DNA from: a virus
DNA length: 28,928 nt
Reading direction: 5' to 3' (one strand)
Virus record (IMG/VR): IMGVR_UViG_3300020457_000061
Coordinates: 1-28,928 of that record
Shown piece after piece: positions 1-7,318 of this stretch (position 1 is its first letter; each line of letters opens with the position of its first letter). Position numbers and translations under genes: made by a program. The notes under the pieces were generated by a model, which had not been told where the DNA came from, searched no databases, and saw nothing but the letters and a program-made list of their open reading frames with translations.

Positions 1-399
1 ACCTTATTTGATGAATTATTTAAAACTCCATCAAGTGCTGAAGGTATGAGAATTGGTAGTGGAAGGGGTCCCGCTGGTACTGCTCCCGCAAGTCAGTTCC
101 AACAAGCAAGGCAACAGAGACAACTGCAAGAACAAACAAAAACAAGAGACAATGCTCGTAAGCAATTAATTGAAAGAAGTCAAGAAATGATTAGAGAAGT
201 CATGGCAGCAGTTGCTCAACAAAATGGGGTAAATACTCAAGCAATTCAATCAGCACAACAGGCATTAGCAGTTGTTGCAGGACAAGCAAATAGTGGTGGA
301 TCTCAGTTCCTTAATACTGGTAGTGGTGGTACTAGTAGCACTACTATTGCATCTAGTTTACAATCTGTTCTTAACCCTTTGAGAGGTATTATTAGATGA
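1..399 (+). CDS. Small baseplate-region protein, 5'-truncated
   Basis: The reading frame is open to the first base of the window, so the ATG at 46 is probably internal and the gene starts upstream. The visible 132 residues are rich in Gln, Ala and Ser, with a basic, Gln-rich helical stretch (about residues 35-70) followed by a Gly/Ser/Thr-rich segment, and the protein ends in LRGIIR. No enzyme motif is visible. The stop overlaps the start of the gp27-like gene (ATGA at 396-399), so the two are translationally coupled. Position just before a hub gene suggests a small tail or baseplate component; in T4-like phages genes 26 and 51 lie near here, but I cannot assign it to either. Confidence 0.75.
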   Translation, partial: TLFDELFKTPSSAEGMRIGSGRGPAGTAPASQFQQARQQRQLQEQTKTRDNARKQLIERSQEMIREVMAAVAQQNGVNTQAIQSAQQALAVVAGQANSGGSQFLNTGSGGTSSTTIASSLQSVLNPLRGIIR

Positions 400-1775
400 C
401 TATTAGAAGAAGTGAAACAGGTGATGTTAGTGTAAAAGTTAATGTCTTCAGGAATGGTCAAAAACTTCAAAACTCTGATGGTAATGATGATATCTACGAT
501 TTCATTACAGGTATTGAGATTTTTGAAAGTGTTACTTCATCGACTTTAGAAGCAAAACTTCTTTTCAATGATGGTTCTGGATTTATAGGTGCCATGACTG
601 GATCTGAATTGTTCAAAATTACAATCAGAGGAACAATTCTTGATAGAGTTTATTATATGAGAGCATATGATATTGAAGCAAGAACAAGATTGAACATGGC
701 AGATTCATTTATTGTGAATTGTGCTAGTGATGAATTTTTCCAAAATGAAATTACTAATGTATTTGGAAATAGTCAAGTTGTATTTAATTCTACTTCATCG
801 TCTGAAATTGTAGAAAAAATTCTGAAGACAGATAACAGATATATTAAAACTCAAAAGAAAATTTATATTGAAGAATCTACAAACAAACAACAGTTTATAG
901 CAACAAATTGGAGACCATTTGACTGTATCTATTGGCTTGCACAAAGGTCAACACGAAAAGCAAGAAAGGGTGGTACACTTCAAAATGGATTTATTTTTTA
1001 TGAAAATGGTTTAGGTTTTAATTTTAAATCTATTGATAAAATCATTGATAATGTAAATGAACAAGACGAGACAAAAACTAATTTTGAAACTGGTAAAACT
1101 AAGTTGTACACATATGTGTATTCAACAAAAAGAACTGGTTCAGATGGAAGTGATCAATTTAAAATTGAATCCATAGTATTTCCAGAAGAAAGAGACTTCT
1201 TAACTGGATTACGTCATGGTGCTTGGGCAGGGTTTAGCATGGGGTTTGATCCTGTAACAGTCACACAATCCAAAATGGGATTAAGTACAGATATGTCAGT
1301 AGATGCTTACCGTTATGGTATATCTGCGTTGTGGCCAAAAATGTCACATCTAAATGAAAATCGGTCAGTCAATCCATTATCAGAGTTAGATGATACCATT
1401 AAGAATATTATTGACTATCCAAGACGAACAAGATATACTGCATTATCAAATCAAATCTTTGATCCAAAATTTATAGACAACCCTCAAAAAAATTACGAGG
1501 AATTGGTAGAACTTCAGGCATACCAATGGATGAGGATTGAATCTCTAAAAAATATTAAGTTGATGATTGTATTTCCTGGTAATCTTGATTTGTATGCGGG
1601 ATCTGGAATAAATGTGATTGTACCTGCGACATATAAGAGGAATGATTCCACAGATACAGATAGAAAATATAGTGGAAGATATGTTATTGGTGGGTTGACA
1701 CACAAGATTGTTGGCAGTACAATGCATACCGAAGCGTTATTAATGAAAGACTCTATACCAAGAAGATCTTCATAA
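396..1775 (+). CDS. gp27: Baseplate hub protein, T4 gp27-like
   Basis: This 459-residue protein resembles the T4 gp27 baseplate hub, the trimeric ring that joins the tail tube to the gp5 needle. Visible features are a beta-rich N-terminal domain (ITGIEIFESV near residue 40), a central NWRPFDCIYWLAQR segment near residue 170 typical of gp27-like hubs, and a C-terminal beta-rich domain ending in GGLTHKIVGSTMHTEALLMKD, a pattern common in hub proteins. Its length is somewhat above T4 gp27 (about 390 residues). The gene order, with a gp5-like gene four genes downstream, supports the call. The intervening metabolic genes are unusual, since in T4 these hub parts have only structural neighbours. The assignment is by motif and context. 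Confidence 0.75.
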   Translation: MTIRRSETGDVSVKVNVFRNGQKLQNSDGNDDIYDFITGIEIFESVTSSTLEAKLLFNDGSGFIGAMTGSELFKITIRGTILDRVYYMRAYDIEARTRLNMADSFIVNCASDEFFQNEITNVFGNSQVVFNSTSSSEIVEKILKTDNRYIKTQKKIYIEESTNKQQFIATNWRPFDCIYWLAQRSTRKARKGGTLQNGFIFYENGLGFNFKSIDKIIDNVNEQDETKTNFETGKTKLYTYVYSTKRTGSDGSDQFKIESIVFPEERDFLTGLRHGAWAGFSMGFDPVTVTQSKMGLSTDMSVDAYRYGISALWPKMSHLNENRSVNPLSELDDTIKNIIDYPRRTRYTALSNQIFDPKFIDNPQKNYEELVELQAYQWMRIESLKNIKLMIVFPGNLDLYAGSGINVIVPATYKRNDSTDTDRKYSGRYVIGGLTHKIVGSTMHTEALLMKDSIPRRSS

Positions 1776-1779
1776 TGCT

Positions 1780-1787
1780 CATAAATA
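1780..1787 (+). promoter_or_regulatory. Late promoter, T4-type (CATAAATA)
   Basis: CATAAATA lies just after the hub gene stop and 23 bases before the CP12 start. It differs by one base from the T4 late promoter consensus TATAAATA. The same element recurs upstream of several structural genes in this window. A strong Shine-Dalgarno, AAGGAGGT at 1797-1804, follows. Together they suggest that the auxiliary genes from CP12 onward are also expressed late. Confidence 0.6.
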
Positions 1788-1809
1788 CTATTGTATAAGG
1801 AGGTACTAA

Positions 1810-2037
1810 ATGCAAAGTATCGAAGCACACATCAAAAAGGATCAACAGATTCTGGATAATCCAGAAACAAATCCACAGATGCGTCGTCACATTGAAGGCG
1901 AACTACATGACCTTGAAGAGTATGTAGAGCATCATAAAGAAGAGATTGAAGCAGGTGATCATCACGATCCTACTTGCATTGAACTATTTTGTGATCAGCA
2001 TCCAGACGAACCAGAATGTTTAGTGTATGACGATTGA
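1810..2037 (+). CDS. cp12: CP12-like Calvin cycle inhibitor
   Basis: CP12 binds GAPDH and phosphoribulokinase and shuts down the Calvin cycle when its cysteines are oxidised. This 75-residue protein ends with the CP12 C-terminal signature: IELFCDQHPDEPECLVYDD, with C61 and C70 eight residues apart, an acidic loop and a terminal YDD. In the family this pair forms the disulfide loop that enters the GAPDH active site. The N-terminal cysteine pair of host CP12 is absent and the core AWD-VEEL motif is only loosely echoed by ELHDLEEYVE. An extra C56 is present. The length matches short CP12 proteins. A strong AAGGAGGT site lies 5 bases before the ATG, and the stop overlaps cpeT. In a phage, the known role is to divert host carbon flow toward the pentose phosphate pathway. 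Confidence 0.85.
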   Translation: MQSIEAHIKKDQQILDNPETNPQMRRHIEGELHDLEEYVEHHKEEIEAGDHHDPTCIELFCDQHPDEPECLVYDD

Positions 2038-2471
2038 TGTCAAATTTTTCATCATGGTTACTTGGAACTTGGTCTAATAGTCGTCAAGCACAATCATCTC
2101 CTACTTTGTACAAATCTGGATTTGTTAGATGGGAGAAAAGTGGTGAGTTTATAAATTCTATTCATTGGGACAGAAAGACACCTGATGACCCATATTTAAA
2201 AACTTACAAGAAATTAGTTGAAGTATCGGATAAAGAAGTTATTTTAGAACATTGGGGTGGAACCTACAGTGGGTTAAACCGTAATGAAGAATGTGATATG
2301 GTATTAAAATTTGATGGTACAGCATGGATGGGTAAGTTTGATACTGATACCATCCATGCTGAACTTGGTGTATATAAAAATAAACTCTTGATGAGAGACA
2401 GATTCTTAGACTCCAAAGGTAGGATGGTTTGGGGTGCAGATGAAATTTATAAGTACTTAAGAGTTGAATAG
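2037..2471 (+). CDS. cpeT: CpeT-like phycobiliprotein lyase
   Basis: Members of the CpeT/CpcT family attach bilin chromophores to phycobiliprotein cysteines. The N-terminus SSWLLGTWSNSRQA matches the family's W-x-x-G-x-(W/F)-SN-x-x-QA signature, followed by a conserved Pro. The C-terminus DRFLDSKGRMVWGADEIYKY matches the typical D-R-x-x-D-x-x-G-x-x-x-WG-x-x-x-x-Y/F ending. At 144 residues it is shorter than host CpeT (about 200), as known for phage versions. I chose ATG 2037, which overlaps the cp12 stop as TGATG, rather than a TTG codon one position earlier. Lying between cp12 and pcyA, it belongs to a photosynthesis-related cassette. The substrate protein and the attachment site cannot be read from the sequence. 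Confidence 0.8.
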   Translation: MSNFSSWLLGTWSNSRQAQSSPTLYKSGFVRWEKSGEFINSIHWDRKTPDDPYLKTYKKLVEVSDKEVILEHWGGTYSGLNRNEECDMVLKFDGTAWMGKFDTDTIHAELGVYKNKLLMRDRFLDSKGRMVWGADEIYKYLRVE

Positions 2472-2474
2472 ACT

Positions 2475-3023
2475 ATGAAAATACACCATCCATTTAAAGT
2501 TTCATTATTACACTATAGTGTACCTAACTGGTCTCACTATAAACCAATTTTGATGGCAAATCTGCCACCATATGAATTGGATGGTGATACAGTATCAACA
2601 GATTATGTTGATAAATCTAAATCAAAGTATTTTGATATCTTTGATGCGTTCATAGAACCAGTTCTAGAACAATTCAAAAAAGACGTTGGGCATGCCGCAT
2701 ACATTAGAAATGTATGGACACAGAGAGCAAGAAAAGGAGATCATCATTGCCCTCACAATCATGGATCAAATGGTTGGGCAGCAGTTTTATATGTTGACTA
2801 CGATCCTAACATACATGCTGCTACAACTTTTATAAGTCCCTTCACAGAGTTTTCTTCAGGGGATCACATGGATTTTACTCCTGATGTAAAGGAAGGAGAT
2901 ATTGTGTTCTTCCCTTCTCAACTTTTACATTATGCAAATCCAAACACTAGTGATAAAGAAAGAGTTATACTCTCATTTAACATGATGAGTATAAATGAAA
3001 TTGGTATCTTTGAGATGAAGTAA
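2475..3023 (+). CDS. 2OG-Fe(II) oxygenase family protein
   Basis: This 182-residue protein has the double-stranded beta-helix pattern of the putative 2OG-Fe(II) oxygenase family common in cyanophages. Likely metal ligands are in the HCPHNHG segment (H94 or H96), then H152 in SQLLHYANPN, with R163 (KERVILSFNM) as the likely 2-oxoglutarate contact. The classical HxD pair is not obvious; this subfamily often uses an H-x-H-like site. KEGDIVFFPSQLLH is the usual strand before the distal histidine. Such enzymes hydroxylate proteins, nucleic acids or small molecules; the substrate here is unknown. It starts 3 bases after cpeT and ends directly before pcyA, so it is co-transcribed with bilin genes. 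Confidence 0.75.
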   Translation: MKIHHPFKVSLLHYSVPNWSHYKPILMANLPPYELDGDTVSTDYVDKSKSKYFDIFDAFIEPVLEQFKKDVGHAAYIRNVWTQRARKGDHHCPHNHGSNGWAAVLYVDYDPNIHAATTFISPFTEFSSGDHMDFTPDVKEGDIVFFPSQLLHYANPNTSDKERVILSFNMMSINEIGIFEMK

Positions 3024-3740
3024 ATGGATTCTGGAAAGTATTTAAAATCATGGGTTCGACTTTCAATTGAAGTTGCCAACTACTTGAGAGAGGAACTAAA
3101 AAGTTTTCCTGATGTTACCCATATGGAAAACAAATATCCTATTGTGGAAAATGAGAACGTATTCATTATAAATGAGATGCATCAGAGTGATAAACTTAGA
3201 AAGATGCATTTAGAAACTGGATATACAGAAAATATTTCTATAATGCACTGTGTGTTGTATCCTGATCCTAATTATCCTATTCCCATATTTGGTGCTGATA
3301 TTGTAGAAACTCCTAATTCAGTTACCGCAGCAATAGTTGATATGTCACCTGTGTTTGGAACTCAAAGATATGTTGATGTATACAGAGATATATCATACAA
3401 ATATAAGTTTAAAGAAAATAGAGTGCTACCCTTGTGGACTGATGATGTTTTCTCACAAGGATGTAAGTTCATGCGTATCAGAACTGAAGAAGAAAGAGAT
3501 ATGTATATGAATCTGATTAAAGAATCCATTCAACTTTATAAAGGTATAGTAGAAAATTCTAAGTTTGATGAACAATGGATTCACACCATGAAAAGGATTG
3601 ATGATCAAATTTATTATTGTAAACAACAGAGAAAAAATAAAAAGACCGAAGCAGTTCTGAGTCAATGGTTTGATCCCCAGTGGGCAAAGGATTACATAAA
3701 TGAAATCCTCTTTGACACAAACGTAATAAATAAATCGTAA
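3024..3740 (+). CDS. pcyA: Phycocyanobilin:ferredoxin oxidoreductase (PcyA)
   Basis: PcyA reduces biliverdin to phycocyanobilin using ferredoxin. This 238-residue protein carries the family core: RKMHLETG (E64, corresponding to the proton-donating Glu76 of Synechocystis PcyA), IMHCVLYPDP (H75, matching His88) and FGADIVETPNSVTAAIVDMSP (D92, matching Asp105). The spacing from H75 to D92 is the same 17 residues as in the host enzyme, and from E64 to H75 one residue shorter. This pattern fits PcyA better than PebS, whose phage form reads FGMDLM in the same place. The gene begins immediately after the oxygenase stop (TAAATG). No heme oxygenase gene is in the window, so biliverdin would come from the host or from elsewhere in the genome. 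Confidence 0.88.
   Translation: MDSGKYLKSWVRLSIEVANYLREELKSFPDVTHMENKYPIVENENVFIINEMHQSDKLRKMHLETGYTENISIMHCVLYPDPNYPIPIFGADIVETPNSVTAAIVDMSPVFGTQRYVDVYRDISYKYKFKENRVLPLWTDDVFSQGCKFMRIRTEEERDMYMNLIKESIQLYKGIVENSKFDEQWIHTMKRIDDQIYYCKQQRKNKKTEAVLSQWFDPQWAKDYINEILFDTNVINKS
3725..3732 (+). promoter_or_regulatory. Late promoter, T4-type (AATAAATA)
   Basis: AATAAATA inside the last codons of pcyA is one base from TATAAATA and lies 24 bases before the gp5-like start. A short Shine-Dalgarno (AAGGA at 3739-3743) follows. It would let the needle gene be transcribed independently of the metabolic cassette. Confidence 0.5.
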
Positions 3741-3755
3741 GGATATAAGTATACA

Positions 3756-6305
3756 ATGCCGTCAATTGAAGGAATTATCAACGAACCTAGTACCAATTTT
3801 GTTGGTAAAGACGGATTTTTCTGGTGGGTTGGTGAGGTTGAAGATAATGAAGACCCTATGGAGTTGGGTAGGGTCAAAGTTCGTGTGCTCGGATATTACA
3901 CTAATGTAAGAGGTGGTACTACAGCAGATTTGCCTACTGAAAATCTTCCATGGGCAACAGTGCTACAACATACATGTCAATCAGGAAATGATGGTCAGGG
4001 TGAAAGTTCTGGTCAACTGCAACCTGGTGCTATTGTTATGGGATTCTTCATGGATGGGGAGTCTGCTCAAATGCCAATAGTTATTGGTGTTATGAGAGTT
4101 AAAAAATCTGCAGAGTCACAGGAGAAGAAAGTGTTTGCCTTTACAGGTGAGAACATGGAACCTGGTGTTGGTCCTAATATGACTACAATGACACCTGGCA
4201 ATCCTAACTCAAGTATGGCAAGTACAAAAGAAGATGGATATCGTAGGGCAAATATTGCTAACACTGTAGATCTTCCTAACCAAAAGGGTGAGAATCAGAG
4301 TGCTGCTATTTCTGGTGTAGGTTCTCCTAATAATCAGGGAACTGTAATGAATGGTAGTGCTGGTAATCCAATCAAACCAAGAAATTCAATTCAACCTAAT
4401 CCTGCTGCTAATGGTGTTGGTGGTCCTTGGAAAACTTTAGAGTATAAGTTATCGTATCTTGTAGAAGATCTTGCAGACCATGCTGGTTCTTTGATTCGTG
4501 CTGAAGATGGTGAGTTTTTAGAAGTTGTTACTGGTAAGTTAGTCACTGCAAAAGAACTTACTGTAAAACTTCAGAACTTCTTGAGTAGTGTATTTGCTCA
4601 GGTAGTTGCTGCAATGCGTCAGGCACTTGCTAACCTTGCAGAACAACTAGAGTTAATTAACATTCTTGGTGGTGCAACTGGTGTGCCATTTGTTGTTTTT
4701 ACTGCAATTCAAGCAGCAGTCAAAACAATTCTTGCCTCTCTTTGTAATATTGATAGTAGATTACTTAGTTTTATCTCAGATCCTGTAGGAAGTGTTGTTG
4801 GAATTCTTGAAAACTTCCTTGATGGGTTGATTGATAAAGCAACCATGGTTATGCAAGGTGTTCAGGCAGCAATCGATGGTGTTATCTGCCAAGTTCAAAG
4901 ACTTCTTGATCAGGTGATGGGTGTTGTTGATACTGTATCATCAATTGTAGATGGTATTGGTAAAGCAAAAGAAATTATTGAGGCATGGAAAGCAGGTAGT
5001 GAAATTTTTGAAGCAGGAACAGACCTTCTTAAGAAAGGTATCACTAGCATTACTGGATTGATTCAATTGTTCATTAAGTTTGCTGGTAGTAATTGTGATC
5101 GTAAACCTGATGGTGGTAAAGATACTGTAGGTTGGTATCCTTTATTTGGTGTTACTCATTGTACTCCTGAAGAACTTGCAGAAATTAACGCAATTAGAGG
5201 ACAGAGTAGAGGAACTTGTGGTGGTGATGCAGGATCTGGTGGTCTTTTTGATAATATTTTCAATGAAGCAGATCCATATTTAACTGCTGCTAAAACTTTC
5301 TTAGATGGTTCTTATGAACTGTTTGTTGGAACTCCTGGTCGTCAGGCAAGTGTAAAGAAAAATGCTAGTGGAACAACATCAACATCTATATGTTGTAATC
5401 AGAATGAACATGCAAAGTATGTTGCTGCTAAAGCAATTCGTGAAGCAAATCCAGATATATCTGATGAAGAATTACAAACACAAGTAGATGCTTCCGTAAA
5501 AGCAGCAAATAGTGGTAAGGGTGATACTGGTTCTTTAGTTGCTGACCATACATCATATGCTGGTAACTATACAGAAGAAACTCATGGTGACCAGTGTAAA
5601 CAAATTGATGGTGATCATGTTGTAAACGTCGATGGTGATTATTTCTTAAAGATTACAGGTGATTGTCATATTGAAGTTGGTGGTGGTTTCTTCTTTGATG
5701 CTGAGGGTGCTCCTAAAGTTGTAAATAAAAAAGGTGAGAAGAAAAACGAAAAAGTTCAAAAACATACAATCAAATTTGGATCTGATGTTGACATCAATAC
5801 TGTTGGTGCTAAGTTTGAAGTTCAAGGTGCAGAGTTTAATGTAGGATCGGTTTCTAGTAAATTTACAAGCAGTGTGTTTGAATCTAGCGGTGGTCAGATG
5901 GCACTATCTGCAGGAGAAGTTATTATTAGTGGAGATAATTCTATTGATCTTATTACACCTTCATTAATTGAGATGATCAATACACCACCTTCACCTCTTC
6001 CCAAAGCAATTACAGGTATTCGTAGAATGGTTGGTGGTTCTGTTGAAACAGTTATGGTACCTGGTCTTTCTGCTGATGCTGTTCCTAGATATATTATTGC
6101 TAACCCACTTGGACCATACTCACTAACATGTGGTACAACAGGATATAACTGTAATGTTCTTACTGGAATGTACAATGTTAATGCTGTAGCAGGTGCGTTG
6201 ATAATGAACGCTAGTCTTGCGTGTACAATAACCTGTGGTACTGGTATGCTTCTCGAAGCAAAAGCGGCAGTCTTGATCCTTGGTAAGACAGTCTTCATCA
6301 ACTAA
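3756..6305 (+). CDS. gp5: Baseplate central spike protein, gp5-like, lacking an obvious lysozyme domain
   Basis: The N-terminus (about residues 19-116) is the OB-fold of gp5/VgrG-type spikes: FFWWVGEVEDNEDPMELGRV, LPWATVLQHT and QPGAIVMGFFMDGESAQMPI are characteristic. The C-terminus from about residue 610 is repetitive and beta-rich (IDGDHVVNVDGDYFLKITGD), as expected for the triple-stranded needle helix. The middle holds long Ala/Leu/Val-rich amphipathic helices (about 220-430) and Cys-containing loops, not the T4-type lysozyme with its E-D-T catalytic set. At 849 residues it is much longer than T4 gp5 (575). It should assemble on the gp27-like hub and puncture the outer membrane; peptidoglycan cleavage would need another protein. 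Assigned by fold motifs and gene order. Confidence 0.8.
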   Translation: MPSIEGIINEPSTNFVGKDGFFWWVGEVEDNEDPMELGRVKVRVLGYYTNVRGGTTADLPTENLPWATVLQHTCQSGNDGQGESSGQLQPGAIVMGFFMDGESAQMPIVIGVMRVKKSAESQEKKVFAFTGENMEPGVGPNMTTMTPGNPNSSMASTKEDGYRRANIANTVDLPNQKGENQSAAISGVGSPNNQGTVMNGSAGNPIKPRNSIQPNPAANGVGGPWKTLEYKLSYLVEDLADHAGSLIRAEDGEFLEVVTGKLVTAKELTVKLQNFLSSVFAQVVAAMRQALANLAEQLELINILGGATGVPFVVFTAIQAAVKTILASLCNIDSRLLSFISDPVGSVVGILENFLDGLIDKATMVMQGVQAAIDGVICQVQRLLDQVMGVVDTVSSIVDGIGKAKEIIEAWKAGSEIFEAGTDLLKKGITSITGLIQLFIKFAGSNCDRKPDGGKDTVGWYPLFGVTHCTPEELAEINAIRGQSRGTCGGDAGSGGLFDNIFNEADPYLTAAKTFLDGSYELFVGTPGRQASVKKNASGTTSTSICCNQNEHAKYVAAKAIREANPDISDEELQTQVDASVKAANSGKGDTGSLVADHTSYAGNYTEETHGDQCKQIDGDHVVNVDGDYFLKITGDCHIEVGGGFFFDAEGAPKVVNKKGEKKNEKVQKHTIKFGSDVDINTVGAKFEVQGAEFNVGSVSSKFTSSVFESSGGQMALSAGEVIISGDNSIDLITPSLIEMINTPPSPLPKAITGIRRMVGGSVETVMVPGLSADAVPRYIIANPLGPYSLTCGTTGYNCNVLTGMYNVNAVAGALIMNASLACTITCGTGMLLEAKAAVLILGKTVFIN

Positions 6306-6308
6306 GTC

Positions 6309-6337
6309 TTGACAGAGCACCCTCTGACTGCTATACT
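6309..6337 (+). promoter_or_regulatory. Sigma70-type early promoter
   Basis: TTGACA (6309-6314), a 17-base spacer and TATACT (6332-6337) form a near-perfect bacterial vegetative promoter. It starts four bases after the gp5-like stop, so it marks the switch from a late structural transcript to a host-polymerase transcript. A Shine-Dalgarno, AAGGAG at 6350-6355, precedes the GTG start at 6362. The spacer end and -10 share ACTGCTATA with the promoter at 9137. Confidence 0.75.
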
Positions 6338-6361
6338 AGATATTGTAGTAAGGAGTCACAC

Positions 6362-6562
6362 GTGGAATCTAAACTAGCACACGTTTTTGTCAACTTCTCA
6401 AAACGCTCAATTAATATTGTGGATGATGAGGGGTATGACAAGACTGTAAACTGGAAATGGGATAAAGAAGGTTCTGATGGTTTTTCTGAAACTGTCAGAG
6501 ACATTGAAGATATCCTTGATCCTGATATGATTACGTATTGTTTTGCTGAGTTACAAGAATGA
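6362..6562 (+). CDS. Small acidic hypothetical protein (GTG start)
   Basis: A 66-residue protein with no recognised domain. It begins with GTG, supported by AAGGAG 6-11 bases upstream and by a consensus promoter at 6309-6337, so it is the first gene of the early-type transcript. The sequence has alternating charged and hydrophobic residues (NFSKRSINIVDDEGYDKTV, WKWDKEG) and an acidic C-terminal helix (ETVRDIEDILDPDM), suggesting a small globular protein. The stop overlaps the next start (ATGA). The function is unknown; small early genes in T4-like phages often encode host-takeover factors, but nothing here shows that directly. Confidence 0.75.
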   Translation: MESKLAHVFVNFSKRSINIVDDEGYDKTVNWKWDKEGSDGFSETVRDIEDILDPDMITYCFAELQE

Positions 6563-6798
6563 TTGGACCTATTGGAGTTACACTGCGTCAGGCAGAAGAT
6601 CACTTTGATTTTATTATGGATCTAACAGAATCACAACGTGTCTGTTGGAAAATTACTCGTAACGATGGCAAATCTGCTATGCTTGTTCCTGTAAATGAAA
6701 TTCCTCATGTATCAGAGGAAATACAAACTCAGGTAGAAGAATTTCAAAAACAATTTTTGTCTGATGGAACAACATCTAGTTCACCGCCAAGTATTTGA
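6559..6798 (+). CDS. Hypothetical protein, 79 aa
   Basis: No family recognised. It starts within the ATGA overlap with the previous gene and its 3' end overlaps the next gene by 35 bases in another frame. The first 60 residues look like a small alpha/beta fold (HFDFIMDLTESQRVCWKITR, AMLVPVNEIP), followed by an amphipathic, Gln/Glu-rich helix and a Ser/Pro tail encoded in the overlap region. Coupled translation makes co-production with its neighbours likely. Confidence 0.7.
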   Translation: MIGPIGVTLRQAEDHFDFIMDLTESQRVCWKITRNDGKSAMLVPVNEIPHVSEEIQTQVEEFQKQFLSDGTTSSSPPSI

Positions 6799-7318
6799 TA
6801 ACTTTCTTGATGACGAAACTTTCGATTACATCTCTAAAGTTGTAATGGGAACTTGGCATGATAGACAAATTCTGTATCAACTACAATCAAACGTCGCTGA
6901 AGAAGGAGAAGAGATGCCACTATGGAATTGGATGGGTATATCAATGATTTACTCAGAAGATGAAGTAAGACATCCATTTTATGATGAAATACGAGACAAG
7001 GTTTTGCCTCTAATTAAAGAAAAAGTATACAATTACAAATCAATAATTAGAATCAAGGCAAATTTTTATCCGTGGACTCAAGAAATCAAGCACCATAGTT
7101 ATCATACCGATTTTGATTGGCAAAATGTTGGTGCAGTTTTATCAATGAATACTTGTGACGGTTACACAGAATTTGAGTATGATATGCCATATCTCAAACA
7201 AAAACGTATAAAATCTGTTGCAAATAGGTTAGTCGTCTTTGATGCTCAAAATTCACATAGATCAACAACAACTACTACCGATTTTGGTAGATTTAACATA
7301 AACTTTAATTTTTTATGA
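6764..7318 (+). CDS. 2OG-Fe(II) oxygenase family protein
   Basis: This 184-residue protein has the facial-triad layout of 2OG-Fe(II) dioxygenases: HTD at H114-D116 (HHSYHTDFDW), a distal H165 (DAQNSHRS) and R176 (FGRFNINFNF) for 2-oxoglutarate. The strand RLVVFDAQNSH is typical of phage prolyl-hydroxylase-like proteins. The N-terminus VFDNFLDDETFDYI is the usual opening of the family, so the ATG at 6764 adds only about nine extra residues; a non-ATG start slightly downstream is possible. The substrate is unknown. It overlaps the upstream gene by 35 bases and the next by ATGA, so it is part of the coupled chain. It is the second of five such enzymes here. Confidence 0.78.
   Translation: MEQHLVHRQVFDNFLDDETFDYISKVVMGTWHDRQILYQLQSNVAEEGEEMPLWNWMGISMIYSEDEVRHPFYDEIRDKVLPLIKEKVYNYKSIIRIKANFYPWTQEIKHHSYHTDFDWQNVGAVLSMNTCDGYTEFEYDMPYLKQKRIKSVANRLVVFDAQNSHRSTTTTTDFGRFNINFNFL

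Noticed and set aside
1514-1828. Antisense frames within the hub gene
   Set aside because: Complement of coding sequence with no independent support.
3024-3740. PebS instead of PcyA
   Set aside because: The core reads FGADIV followed by AAIVDMSP, as in PcyA, not FGMDLM as I recall for phage PebS.
5894-6301. Antisense frame of 135 codons
   Set aside because: Mirror of the needle repeat region; no promoter or Shine-Dalgarno, and all supported genes are on the + strand.
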